This document shows, piece by piece, positions 34,898 through 43,746 of a stretch of DNA of 64,000 nt. The notes under the pieces are model-generated. The model saw only the letters and a list, made by a program, of their open reading frames with translations. It made no database searches and was not told the DNA's origin. This DNA comes from Anaerolineae bacterium. Its GTDB lineage: Bacteria > Chloroflexota > Anaerolineae > Aggregatilineales > J027. The number at the start of each line of letters is the position of its first letter. Position 1 is the first letter of the stretch. The stretch spans positions 128,219 through 192,218 of the forward strand of contig JAJTXY010000002.1 in assembly GCA_021463865.1 (NCBI GenBank). The letters are read 5' to 3'. A program made the position numbers and the translations under genes.

Positions 34898-36751
34898 ATG
34901 GGCGAACAAGCACTAGATATCGCAACGCCAACCACGACACTGGAAATGGTGCAGGCCGAAGTCGAAGCGTCGGAGATTCCGGCACCCCGGCCTGATTTAC
35001 GTCGGGAAGCTGCTGGCCTATTAACTCTCCTTTTTTTAATTATCACCTACCACATCCAACACCCCTTCATGTTGTTCCGAGTCCAGTTTGGTGAAGGATT
35101 CCGCGACGTGCGTGAAGAAGGCCTTCAAGGAGCAATGCTAATTGCACTTCTCACGTCCGGCCTCCTGCTGATAGGGTCGCCACGCAAATTATGGGGGCAA
35201 CGCCACGAAGCGTTTGGACGTCTCCGCCTTGTCATCGTCATCATTGGCATGGTTTTGTACATGCTGCATATCTTTTTGGTGATCTATCGAGGCACCAATG
35301 TTTTTGTCAAACTTTACGATCTTGATCCGGTCGTATTTGCCGATGAATTGCAGATGGGCAAAAAAGAAGCGGGTGAGCTTGCTGACCCAATGAAGGCCCT
35401 ACATGGCATGGGGTTGTTGGGAGGCATTGGCCTAGCATCTGCGATTTACTTATGGTCGCCATGGGAAAGCGTCCGGCGTTACACAAAGTCGAATACTGAA
35501 AATAAAGCAATGTCGCTTTTAGCAGGTGTGATTAAAGATGCAGTGGCAATCGCGGTGATACTCTTATGGGTCATCAGCTATCAACTCTTTAACCCTCTGT
35601 GGCTCCAAGAATCCGGTCTTGCCCCGCAGTTCCGCGATCAGGAAAGTCTCATCGCACTGTTATTATTATTTGCAGTGGGGCTGTTGTTCTTCGCCCAACG
35701 GGATATTGGCTATACCAGCGCGACAGGCCGCTTGCGTATTGCCATTGGGGTCGGGTTAGCAATTTATGTTGCGGCAGTTCTAGCCGCTACATGGACTGAC
35801 TCCAACATCATTGCCAACTATTATCATGTTGATCCAGCTGTTTATGGGAATCAAGTATTCACGCCAGAACGGATCGAACCCCTCAAAGCCGCTGACTGGG
35901 GAGCGGTGTTGGCAGGGATAGCACTGGCAAGTGTTATTTATTTCTGGGCACCATGGGAACGTCTACATCTGTATGCCCAAATACTGCGCCAAAACATCGC
36001 TGCCATTGCCACAGCAGTATTGGTGCTGTTCGCGTGGGAATATGGGGTGAAATTGTTTGAAATTGAGCAGTTTTTGCTGCCTAAGCCAACGGTTATTTGG
36101 GAGACTTTCAAAGAAATCTATCCCAATTTGATTGCGGGTGGGTGGTTCACCTTCCAAAATGCCCTGCGCGGCTTTGCGATTGGCTGCGGGGTTGGCATTT
36201 TGACCGGAATCATCTCAGCCCGATTTTTACGATTTAGTAAAGCGATTTTGCCACTGGCAATTGCCGCCAATGCCGTGCCGATTATCGCGTTTGCGCCGAT
36301 TGCCAATGCGTGGTTTGGCCTGACCAGTTCAGATTCTAAAGTGGCAATTGTCGCTGTCTTGTGTTATTTTCCGGCGATGATTAGCACGGTACGCGGCCTT
36401 ACCAGTGTCGAACCCATTCAAATTGAACTTATGCGCTCCTATGCCGCCAGTCAGCTCGAAATTTTTTGGCATGTTCGCTTGCCAAATGCGCTACCCTTTA
36501 TTTTCAGCGCCCTAAAACTGGCAACCACTTTGTCAATGATTGGGGCTATTGTTTCAGAATACTTTGGGGGGACACCCAACACCTCACTCGGTTTTAAAAT
36601 TAAAAATGATGCTGCCTTACTCAAAATGACCGATTCGTGGTCGGCGATCATCATGACATCATTGTTAGGCATCGGATTTTACGTCTTTGTTTCCGTAATG
36701 GAACGCACCGCGATGCCGTGGTATCGGTCTTTCCGCAGTGATTCTCGTTAA
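34898..36751 (+). CDS. ABC importer permease with a duplicated N-terminal membrane module
   Basis: Encodes 617 residues, about twice the family norm. The last 250 residues (about 367-614) are a normal SsuC/TauC-like permease domain with the coupling loop YAASQLEIFWHVRLPNALPF near 510-530. The first 365 residues are two related membrane modules (about 34-197 and 214-362). Each has an FRD-x-x-E element, a GRLR segment, a DP-V motif and a closing LAS-x-IY-x-W-(S/A)-PWE. An aggaa site precedes the ATG. It may pair with the 330-residue permease to form a heterodimeric pore. What the extra modules do is unknown; they could add substrate capture or regulation. Confidence 0.88.
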   Translation: MGEQALDIATPTTTLEMVQAEVEASEIPAPRPDLRREAAGLLTLLFLIITYHIQHPFMLFRVQFGEGFRDVREEGLQGAMLIALLTSGLLLIGSPRKLWGQRHEAFGRLRLVIVIIGMVLYMLHIFLVIYRGTNVFVKLYDLDPVVFADELQMGKKEAGELADPMKALHGMGLLGGIGLASAIYLWSPWESVRRYTKSNTENKAMSLLAGVIKDAVAIAVILLWVISYQLFNPLWLQESGLAPQFRDQESLIALLLLFAVGLLFFAQRDIGYTSATGRLRIAIGVGLAIYVAAVLAATWTDSNIIANYYHVDPAVYGNQVFTPERIEPLKAADWGAVLAGIALASVIYFWAPWERLHLYAQILRQNIAAIATAVLVLFAWEYGVKLFEIEQFLLPKPTVIWETFKEIYPNLIAGGWFTFQNALRGFAIGCGVGILTGIISARFLRFSKAILPLAIAANAVPIIAFAPIANAWFGLTSSDSKVAIVAVLCYFPAMISTVRGLTSVEPIQIELMRSYAASQLEIFWHVRLPNALPFIFSALKLATTLSMIGAIVSEYFGGTPNTSLGFKIKNDAALLKMTDSWSAIIMTSLLGIGFYVFVSVMERTAMPWYRSFRSDSR

Positions 36752-36818
36752 AGGGGGATACACCGCGTTGGACAATGCTTCAAATAAAATTTAGTAGGAG
36801 ATCTCAAAGGAGCTTGTT

Positions 36819-37964
36819 ATGAAGCACACACGTAAGGGTTTGGTTTTGCTGGTAATGTTGTGTTTGGTCGTAGTGGGTGCTTTCCGTCCAAGCGCGGAAC
36901 ACAAGACCGCCCAAGCACAAGATTTGACTCCAGTTCGGCTGCAACTGAAGTGGGTGACTCAGGCGCAGTTCGCGGGATACTATGCCGCGTTGAATCAGGG
37001 CTACTATGAAGAAGCTGGTTTGGAGGTAGAAATCATCCCCGGCGGCCCCGACATCAGCCCTCAACAGGTGTTGGCAGCGGGTGGTGCGGAATTCGCCATT
37101 GACTGGGCAGGCAGCGCGTTGGCCTCCCGTGAAGCAATCGTCAACGGTGGTGGCAGCGGCCCTGTTAATGTAGCCCAAATTTTCCAGCGCAGTGGTATGC
37201 GTGAAATCGCCTTCAAAGACAGTGGCATTGAGAGTATTGAAGACCTTGAAGGCAAGAACGTTGGCGTATGGTTCGCAGGCAATGAACTACCCCTGTTCGC
37301 CGCGCTGGTCGCCAATGACCTCGACCCCGAAGACCCCAATGATGTGAACGTTGTCGCGCAGGCCTTCGATATGGTTGCTTTCATCAATGGTGAATTGGAT
37401 GCCGCTGCCGCCATGACCTACAACGAATTGGCGCAGGTGTTGGAATTTGTCGGTGAAGATGGAACATTCCCGGTCTACACACTGGACGATTTGAACATCA
37501 TTGACCTGAACGAGGTCGGTACAGCGATGTTGGAAGACGGCATTTACGCTAATGAAGAATGGCTGGCCGATGAGGCTAACCAAGCAACTACTGTCCAATT
37601 CCTTGTTGCCAGCTTCCGGGGCTGGATTTACTGCCGCGACAACCCCAGCGACTGCGTAGATTACGTATTGGCAGAAGGCTCGGCGCTGGGTGTCGGTCAC
37701 CAGACATGGCAAATGAGCGAAATCAACAAGCTGATTTGGCCCTCTGAACTAGGTGTTGGTCAACTTGATGCCGAATTGTGGACACGCACAGCAGACATCG
37801 CCCTGACCTATGCCGTCATTGAAGAAGCAGCCGATGAAGCAGCGGCCCGCAGCGATCTCGCCGCCGCCGCCCTCGCCAGTTTGCAAGAATCCTTCCCTGA
37901 TCTCGATGTAAATGGCGCAGATTGGGTTGCGCCGGAAGTCGAAATCACCCCCAACGGTGAATAA
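36819..37964 (+). CDS. NMT1/THI5-like ABC substrate-binding protein
   Basis: Encodes 381 residues. A Sec signal peptide (1-33, cleavage near AQAQ) lacks a lipobox, so the protein may be soluble or held by its N-terminus. The mature protein opens with VRLQLKWVTQAQFAGYYAALNQGYYEEAGLEVEIIPGG split over residues 38-75, which is diagnostic for the NMT1/THI5 family (ThiY, RibY, hydroxymethylpyrimidine and related binders). The aaaggag site is the strongest in the importer set, fitting a need for excess binding protein. The ligand is probably a pyrimidine, hydantoin or riboflavin-like compound. The nearby dihydropyrimidinase favours the first two, but this is inference. Confidence 0.9.
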   Translation: MKHTRKGLVLLVMLCLVVVGAFRPSAEHKTAQAQDLTPVRLQLKWVTQAQFAGYYAALNQGYYEEAGLEVEIIPGGPDISPQQVLAAGGAEFAIDWAGSALASREAIVNGGGSGPVNVAQIFQRSGMREIAFKDSGIESIEDLEGKNVGVWFAGNELPLFAALVANDLDPEDPNDVNVVAQAFDMVAFINGELDAAAAMTYNELAQVLEFVGEDGTFPVYTLDDLNIIDLNEVGTAMLEDGIYANEEWLADEANQATTVQFLVASFRGWIYCRDNPSDCVDYVLAEGSALGVGHQTWQMSEINKLIWPSELGVGQLDAELWTRTADIALTYAVIEEAADEAAARSDLAAAALASLQESFPDLDVNGADWVAPEVEITPNGE

Positions 37965-37981
37965 GAAATAGGCTTTTTCGT

Positions 37982-38010
37982 AAAGGGGCGGGCCTAAAAA
38001 CCTGCTCCTT
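37982..38010. terminator. Hairpin after the binding-protein gene
   Basis: AAAGGGGCGGG pairs with CCTGCTCCTTT, with two G-U pairs, around a short A-rich loop. It overlaps the last codons of the convergent TfoX-like gene. There is no good T-run, so the assignment rests on position and pairing. Confidence 0.45.
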
Positions 38011-38380
38011 TCGATTTCAGAGTCTTTGGGGGCTTTGCCGCCTTTTTGCGGGGTTTCTTGGGTGGCATCTCACGGATGTACTCAAGAGCGGCTAGGGCAA
38101 ATTTTTCCCAATCATCAGCATGTTGAGATGGAATAGTCAGCCATCCGGTCATCGGTTTACCCGTTTCCATAGGGTCAAAGGCTTTAGCACCTTCCATAGC
38201 TATCGCCTTGGCATAATCCTCTGGTCTCAGTTTTACCAGTAAATCATCATGATACAGCGCCGCAAACGCATACCCGTTTGCCATTAAATTAGGCGAACCA
38301 AACATTTGGCGCGGGGTAACGTGTTCGGTAATCACCAGCATATCGCGCAATTCTTCGTAGGCCTTTTTTCCGTCCGACAT
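37994..38380 (-). CDS. TfoX/Sxy N-terminal domain family protein
   Basis: Encodes 128 residues. Residues 1-105 match the TfoX N-terminal domain: an opening helix, then RQMFGSPNLMANGYAFAALYHDDLLVKL split over 24-50, and a WLTIPSQHADDW segment. The C-terminal 25 residues are Lys/Pro-rich and basic, a tail that could bind nucleic acid. TfoX/Sxy regulates competence in some Proteobacteria; stand-alone N-terminal domains are widespread and mostly uncharacterised, so a competence role should not be assumed. It is followed on the same strand by nothing close and preceded by coaBC on the same strand 70 bases upstream. Confidence 0.8.
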   Translation of the reverse strand: MSDGKKAYEELRDMLVITEHVTPRQMFGSPNLMANGYAFAALYHDDLLVKLRPEDYAKAIAMEGAKAFDPMETGKPMTGWLTIPSQHADDWEKFALAALEYIREMPPKKPRKKAAKPPKTLKSKGAGF

Positions 38381-38450
38381 CCTATTTTCGCTCCGTTTCT
38401 AATTTGTGCCGACTTCTTTATTATTTTACTCCGAAACAGAAACGGATGTT

Positions 38451-39710
38451 CTAAGATGTTTTATCCTTCAAAATTTCGCTTACCCGTTCAACAATGACCT
38501 GTCCAACCTCAGCCTTACTCAAGAGGTCATAAATGCTACGTCCACCTGCCGCATCCAAAATCGTAATCCGATTGGTCTCGACCTCAAAACCCGCATCAGG
38601 GGCGGTGATGTCATTGGCGACAATAAAATCCAGCCCTTTCCGCTCCAATTTCGAGGCGGCATTCGTCAATAAATCGTGGCTCTCGGCGGCAAATCCTACT
38701 ACACAACGCGGATAACCCGATTGCTGACGCAGTGCCTTAACTGCCAGCAAAATATCTTCGGTGCGAGCCAATTCTAAGGTGATACCCGACTGGTTATCGT
38801 CTGATTTTTTGATTTTCTGTGTGGCAATCACTGCTGGTCGAAAATCTGCCACCGCCGCCGCCATAATCAAGGCATCCGCCCTAGTTGCCGCCTGCAAGAC
38901 CGCCTCTAGCATTTCGGACGCCGAACTAACCTTGACCCGTGTCGCGCCAATTGGGGCGGGCAGATGTTCAACCGTGCTGATTAAGGTCACTTCCGCACCA
39001 GCATCCAACACGGCCTGCGCGACAGCATAACCCTGTCTGCCACTGGAACGATTGGTGATATATCGCACTGGGTCAATCGGCTCTTTGGTACCACCCGCTG
39101 TCACCACCACCCGCCGACCCGCCAATGATCCATTCTGCGCCAGCGCCTGCCGAATGAAACCCATGAGCGTGGGGGTCTCTGGCAAGCGCCCTTGCCCCAC
39201 CAAGCCTGATGCAAAACGCCCAACTTCCGGCTCAATGATTTGTACTCCCCGTACCCGTAAAACAGCAAGGTTAGCTTGTGTCGCAGCGTGTTGATACATC
39301 CCGCCATCCATCGCCGGAGCGATCATCACGGGACACTGCACCGCCAATGCCGTTACTGACAGCAAATCGTCGGCAAGGCCGTGTGTCACTTTAGCTATTG
39401 TGTTTGCTGTTGCTGGGGCAATCATCAACAAATCCCCCCCCTCGCCAAGCCCCACATGCGCGATATGGGTGGGCAATCCGCCGCTGCTGTCGGCCTGCCA
39501 CAAATCGGTATAGACGGGTCGTCCTGTCACCGATTGGAAAGCCAATGGGGTGACAAATCGTTGCGCCGCCTCGGTCATGATGACATCCACCAATGCCCCA
39601 CCTTGGGTCAATTTGCTGGCAAGATCAACCGCTTTATAGGCCGCGATACTCCCCGTCACCCCTAGCACAATCCGCTTATTTTCAAATAGAGCGATTTTTT
39701 CTTGGGCCAT
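38451..39710 (-). CDS. coaBC: Phosphopantothenoylcysteine decarboxylase / phosphopantothenate-cysteine ligase
   Basis: Encodes about 419 residues, a bifunctional CoA-synthesis enzyme. The CoaC flavoprotein half (1-185) has GVTGSIAAYKAVDLASKL split over 16-33, IAPATANTIAK, and CPVMIAPAMDGGMY near 125 with the catalytic Cys region. The CoaB half (about 190-419) has VTAGGTKEPIDPVRYITN and the SSGRQG motif used for CTP-dependent ligation. The ATG at 39710 is chosen because gggaga lies 6-10 bases upstream; an in-frame ATG at 39770 lacks a site and adds 20 unneeded residues. With coaX at 26544-27305, two CoA genes sit in this window but not in one operon. Confidence 0.95.
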   Translation of the reverse strand: MAQEKIALFENKRIVLGVTGSIAAYKAVDLASKLTQGGALVDVIMTEAAQRFVTPLAFQSVTGRPVYTDLWQADSSGGLPTHIAHVGLGEGGDLLMIAPATANTIAKVTHGLADDLLSVTALAVQCPVMIAPAMDGGMYQHAATQANLAVLRVRGVQIIEPEVGRFASGLVGQGRLPETPTLMGFIRQALAQNGSLAGRRVVVTAGGTKEPIDPVRYITNRSSGRQGYAVAQAVLDAGAEVTLISTVEHLPAPIGATRVKVSSASEMLEAVLQAATRADALIMAAAVADFRPAVIATQKIKKSDDNQSGITLELARTEDILLAVKALRQQSGYPRCVVGFAAESHDLLTNAASKLERKGLDFIVANDITAPDAGFEVETNRITILDAAGGRSIYDLLSKAEVGQVIVERVSEILKDKTS

Positions 39711-39868
39711 TCGTATCTCCCTACAAGTGCTGATTGGCACATTATTCAACTGACTAGCAAAAATTGCCAACTACAAGGCATCTTGTGACTTTTCGCACAA
39801 TTATCGCACGTGAATGGTAAGCTATGATAGAAGGCGTTTATGTTTAGGCATAGGGAGTTATAAAATTC

Positions 39869-40666
39869 ATGGCTGCCTCCACACAAAAACCGCCTCTAAA
39901 CCGGGAAGAATTACGCGACATCATTGATTTGTCGTTATGGGCAGGTCAAATCTTATTACAGCACGGCGCAGAAACCCAACGAGTCGAAAACACGGTGCAT
40001 CGCTTGGGAACAAACCTCGGCTGTGAATGGATGGATATTTTAGTTTCCCCCAACGCGATTGTTGCCACAACTATCAGCGGGGAGGAATTTCGCACCAAAA
40101 TTCGGCGGGTGGTCGGTTTGCAGGTGGACATGACCAAAATCTCCGCTATTAACCGCCTTAGTCGCCGTATCGAAAATGGGGAGTTAGATCGTTTTGGTGT
40201 GCGTTCGGAATTGCAGCGCATCAGTCAAATTCGTTCCCATTATAAGCGTTGGCAGGTGGTGTTGATGGTTGGGCTTGCTTGCGCTGCTTTTAGCCGATTG
40301 TTTGGGGGGGATGCCGTCGTTTTTGGGATGACATTTGTCGCCTCAGCCATCGCCACTTTTGTCCGCCAAGAGTTGTCCCGACGGCACTTTAACATGTTCT
40401 TGGTAGTCATCGCTACCGCCTTTGTCGCTGGATTAATCGCCAGTCTGCCGAGTGCATTCGATTGGGGGGATGACCCACAAATCGCCTTAGCATCGTCGGT
40501 CCTGCTTCTTGTACCGGGGGTCGCACTCATCAACTCCGCTGACGATATTATCAAGGGCCATCTCGTCACAGGCATCACGCGGGGTATTTCAGGCGGGTTG
40601 ATCTCAATGGGGATTGCGCTTGGACTGGCTTTAGCAATGGAAATCATGGGAGTTAGCGGGCTATGA
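39869..40666 (+). CDS. Threonine/serine exporter, N-terminal subunit (ThrE-type)
   Basis: Encodes 265 residues. A cytosolic N-terminal part (1-120) has the ThrE signature WAGQILLQHGAETQRVENTV and ISGEEFRTKIRRV, and is followed by about five membrane segments. In actinobacterial ThrE both parts are in one chain; here the second part is the next gene, the usual split arrangement. The pair should export threonine or serine, or other small metabolites, driven by proton motive force. A gggag site lies about a dozen bases before the ATG. The stop overlaps the next start (ATGA), giving translational coupling. Confidence 0.88.
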   Translation: MAASTQKPPLNREELRDIIDLSLWAGQILLQHGAETQRVENTVHRLGTNLGCEWMDILVSPNAIVATTISGEEFRTKIRRVVGLQVDMTKISAINRLSRRIENGELDRFGVRSELQRISQIRSHYKRWQVVLMVGLACAAFSRLFGGDAVVFGMTFVASAIATFVRQELSRRHFNMFLVVIATAFVAGLIASLPSAFDWGDDPQIALASSVLLLVPGVALINSADDIIKGHLVTGITRGISGGLISMGIALGLALAMEIMGVSGL

Positions 40667-41145
40667 ATGACATCACAAGTATTTTGTGGGAAGTTACCCA
40701 AGACATGTTTTGGTCAAGCATTGCAGCGTTGGGTTTTTCGATGTTGTTTAATGTGCCAACCCGTACCCTCATGGGGTGTGTGGCCTGTGGCGCGATAGGG
40801 CATGGTAGCCGCACACTTGCTGTTGAATTTGGCGCAACCATCGTTAGTGGTAGCCTGATAGGGGCCGTGATTATTGGTTTGATGGGGTATTTATTTGCCA
40901 AACGCTGGCACGCCCCCGCCACCGTCTTTACTATCAGTGGCAGCATCCCCTTGGTTCCGGGGCGGATTGCCTACAGCGCCATGTTAAGCCTTATCCAATT
41001 GAGTACCGCCGACCCCAAGACAGGCGAAAGCCTATTGATACGAGCCAGCATCAATGGTATCCAAACGATGATGATTTTGGGCGTTATTGCAGTTGGAATT
41101 TCGGCCCCTACCCTGTTTTTTGAGCGAACTCGACCTATCGTTTGA
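40663..41145 (+). CDS. Threonine/serine exporter, C-terminal subunit (ThrE_2-type)
   Basis: Encodes 160 residues with about five membrane segments and the family features SMLFNVPTRTLMGCVACGAIGH near 26-47 and SIPLVPGRIAYSAM near 101-114. It is the partner of the upstream ThrE-type subunit, with which it overlaps by 4 bases. Its stop codon lies inside the stem of a large hairpin that ends this transcription unit. Confidence 0.87.
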   Translation: MNDITSILWEVTQDMFWSSIAALGFSMLFNVPTRTLMGCVACGAIGHGSRTLAVEFGATIVSGSLIGAVIIGLMGYLFAKRWHAPATVFTISGSIPLVPGRIAYSAMLSLIQLSTADPKTGESLLIRASINGIQTMMILGVIAVGISAPTLFFERTRPIV

Positions 41146-41197
41146 GATAAAGGCATGTCGGGGGGGGTGCTCTCATCATCCCCGCCCCTTTATCTCA
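41143..41197. terminator. Shared hairpin pairing the ends of two convergent genes
   Basis: TGAGATAAAGG (41143-41153) pairs perfectly with CCTTTATCTCA (41187-41197). Inside, an eight-G tract (41160-41167) can pair with CCCC runs (41179-41188). The TGA stop of the exporter gene and the TAA stop of the convergent kinase gene both lie within the stem. Confidence 0.65.
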
Positions 41198-42746
41198 CAA
41201 TAATTTCCAAGAAAGTCGAATTCCCCTGTATATTCCCCTGAAATGGAATAAATTCCAAAATATGTCGCCCCGGTTGTTGGGGGATATAGCTAAATTGGGT
41301 TGTAAAAGTTCTTTCGCCGCCGGGGTTCGTATTTTCTTGGGATTCCAACATAAATCCGAAACGGCGCATCTCAACATTAGAGACCACAATTGGATCATTC
41401 GCCGTGATTTCAATAATCACTGGCGACCCCACGGTGTATTGGCTCCCGTTCGGTGGGGAAATGATGCTGACTTGACCTTTTTGGCCGGGGACAGGCGTTA
41501 AGGAAGGTTGAGGCGTAATAATTTGCTGACCCGATTTAGATGGCCCTTCACTGGGCAACCAGCGATCCGGGTCAAGGCTCAAGGCGTACCCAGCCACGCC
41601 AATGACAGCGATCAAAATCACAACCCACAAACACGAACGAATCCGGCTAGTACGCTTCTTTTTATCCTGTTGAATCTTTTGCACAACTACCTGTGGATAA
41701 TAGGATTCCGAATTACCCGACGGGCGATAGCCATAGGCTGGCTGATTATTGTAAGCAGGTGACGCAGACTGTTGATAGATTTGCGGCGGGCCATAGACAG
41801 GCGGCGGCATCACGGGTGGCGCCGATAGCTGCGCACGCCCCGGATTCGTCTCGCGCATCGAAGATTGGGGTTCTGCCTTAACAAAACGCGGCGGATTTTG
41901 TTGGGCTTGTGTGGGCTGATTTTTTAAGGCGCGTTGAAAATCCTGCGAGAATTCGCCGGCTGATTTGTAACGTTCTGTTGGATACTTAGCCAGTGCCTTC
42001 ATCACCACTTGATCCAGCGCCTCAGTAATGGTGGGTGAGTAACGGCGCATCGGCGGCGGTGGGTCGTTGAGATGTTTATACATGAGCGAGTGGGGTGTAT
42101 CCGCTTCAAAGGGTGGTTTGGCGGTCATCATCAAATACATCAAAATACCAAGCCCATAGACATCCGTCAAAGGGGTTGGGTCTTCGCCGCGCCACTGTTC
42201 CGGAGCCATATAAGTCGGCGTACCGATGACATTACCTGTCGTGGTCAGTCCTTCGGTATGCGGAACGGATAACTTAGCGATCCCAAAATCGGTCAAAAAA
42301 GCATCATTTTTGTCATCTAATAAAATGTTGGTGGGCTTTAAATCGCGGTGAATGACACTTTGAGCATGGGCATAATCCAGCGCCGAGGCTACTTGGGCCA
42401 ACCAACGTCCGGCTTGTTCTGGCGAAACTGGCCCATGACGTTTCAGAATCGAAGCCAGTGTCCCCCCCGTAACCAAACGTGTCACCATATAGGGATAATG
42501 ACGATCCAAGCCAAAATCAAGCGTCTGCAAAATATGCGGATGCTTCATCCCCGACGCGATACGAGCTTCCTGTTCAAAACGTTTTAGGAATACATCGTTG
42601 GTGTCCGCACTGACATGCATCACCTTGACGGCGACTTCAGGGCCGCCAGTGACGTCACGTGCGCGGTATACATCCGACATGCCCCCCCGCCCGATTCGGT
42701 CAATCAAATGATATTTGCTGAGTTGTGAACCGCTAAGATCTTCCAT
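41190..42746 (-). CDS. Transmembrane Ser/Thr protein kinase with extracellular Ig-like domain
   Basis: Encodes about 518 residues. The Hanks-type kinase (1-270) has GRGGMSDVYRARD, the VKVM lysine, HRDLKPTN near 133, DFGIAK and GTPTYMAPEQ. A Pro/Gln-rich linker follows, then one membrane segment near 366-385 and an external beta-rich domain (about 400-518) that opens with ISPPNGSQYTVGSPV, typical of Ig-like folds. The start at 42746 is preferred over 42782: it gives MEDLSG, matching the larger kinase in this window, and a TATAGT element lies exactly 7 bases upstream, fitting a leaderless transcript. It probably senses an external or envelope signal and phosphorylates cytosolic targets. Confidence 0.9.
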   Translation of the reverse strand: MEDLSGSQLSKYHLIDRIGRGGMSDVYRARDVTGGPEVAVKVMHVSADTNDVFLKRFEQEARIASGMKHPHILQTLDFGLDRHYPYMVTRLVTGGTLASILKRHGPVSPEQAGRWLAQVASALDYAHAQSVIHRDLKPTNILLDDKNDAFLTDFGIAKLSVPHTEGLTTTGNVIGTPTYMAPEQWRGEDPTPLTDVYGLGILMYLMMTAKPPFEADTPHSLMYKHLNDPPPPMRRYSPTITEALDQVVMKALAKYPTERYKSAGEFSQDFQRALKNQPTQAQQNPPRFVKAEPQSSMRETNPGRAQLSAPPVMPPPVYGPPQIYQQSASPAYNNQPAYGYRPSGNSESYYPQVVVQKIQQDKKKRTSRIRSCLWVVILIAVIGVAGYALSLDPDRWLPSEGPSKSGQQIITPQPSLTPVPGQKGQVSIISPPNGSQYTVGSPVIIEITANDPIVVSNVEMRRFGFMLESQENTNPGGERTFTTQFSYIPQQPGRHILEFIPFQGNIQGNSTFLEIIVR

Positions 42747-42753
42747 AACTTGA

Positions 42754-42759
42754 ACTATA
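42754..42759 (-). promoter_or_regulatory. Candidate -10 element for a leaderless kinase transcript
   Basis: TATAGT on the minus strand ends 7 bases before the kinase ATG at 42746. No -35 match at the usual distance and no ribosome-binding site are visible. Confidence 0.35.
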
Positions 42760-42786
42760 GCATAGTGTAAAAAATAGGCCATCCCC

Positions 42787-43671
42787 CTATTCGTCGGGGG
42801 TTTCAGCAGTGGCAGGGTCTATTTTAATAAATTCACCTGTGAGACGATACCCCGTCCGTATCTGTTCCAGTGTTGGATTCAAGAGCACCGGAAAAGGCCA
42901 TTTGGCAGCAGCAGCCTTGCTAAATTTGACGATTTTGTTCACATCCCGAATCGCACCCGCCAGCACCGCCGCCTGCATAAACGCAACCGCTCTAGGTAGG
43001 GCCGAAAACGCCAATATCACAACAGGCTGTCCCGCTGTTTGTAGAATGGCAGTCTCCCACACAATTTTATCTTCTGGAGTCAAAGCCCAACCCGGTTTAT
43101 TGGGGGTTTGGCGAATCAGCAGATGAATAAAACGACCCGCCACATCAAATATTTGTGGGCCTTGCAGCAATCCCGTCTGATTTTCATTTTGGGCAACTAC
43201 TTGTACCCGCCCTAATGTATTTAACTCTTCAGCATAGGGTCGTTCGCCACGATTTAGGGCAATTTCACCATTCAGCAATGGCTCGGCAAGGATACGTGCA
43301 AAACCCGCCTGTTCAAGGTTGCGCGGGATGATATAGGGAAATAGCAAAATAAATCGTCCACCGGGGCGCAGTACCCGCTGAATTTCTTCCAAGAAAAACG
43401 GCATGGTATCCAAATGATCGTGGGTAAAAAATGCCAGCGCTGCGTCGAAATTGGCATCAGCATAATGTCCGACTTCGGCCAACGGCGTCTCAATAAGCAG
43501 CAAATCGGGTCGCTGGGATTGGATAGCAGGCAGTTCTGGAAACTGACTTAGGCACGAATCCACATCTAACAAGCGCAGTTCCGAACCACTTGGCGGGAGA
43601 TGACGCAAAACTTCCGAGAGTAAAGTCTGTCGTGCTGATGCTTGAAAAAACGCCGCTAAATTCACTGTCAT
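42787..43671 (-). CDS. Divergent class I methyltransferase-like protein
   Basis: Encodes 294 residues. The region around 95-130 has the late motifs of SAM-dependent methyltransferases (FDAALAFFTHDHLDT, then EEIQRVLRPGGRFILLFPY). However, the SAM-binding glycine loop expected near residue 35 reads LLDVDSCLSQF, without GxGxG. The protein may therefore have lost methyl transfer or bind a different ligand. The remainder (about 150-294) is not recognised. It lies directly upstream of the membrane kinase gene on the same strand with a 40-base gap, so it may be cotranscribed or functionally linked. Fold assignment is moderate; activity is doubtful. Confidence 0.65.
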   Translation of the reverse strand: MTVNLAAFFQASARQTLLSEVLRHLPPSGSELRLLDVDSCLSQFPELPAIQSQRPDLLLIETPLAEVGHYADANFDAALAFFTHDHLDTMPFFLEEIQRVLRPGGRFILLFPYIIPRNLEQAGFARILAEPLLNGEIALNRGERPYAEELNTLGRVQVVAQNENQTGLLQGPQIFDVAGRFIHLLIRQTPNKPGWALTPEDKIVWETAILQTAGQPVVILAFSALPRAVAFMQAAVLAGAIRDVNKIVKFSKAAAAKWPFPVLLNPTLEQIRTGYRLTGEFIKIDPATAETPDE

Positions 43672-43746
43672 AACTCAATAGGTTGTCTTTTTCATTTAAA
43701 TACACGATTATAGCTTGGGATTCGTTTTCACGTTACCGATACCTCC

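Noticed and set aside
37994-38380. TfoX-like gene as evidence for a competence system
   Set aside because: Only the N-terminal domain is present and no competence or pilus genes lie nearby.
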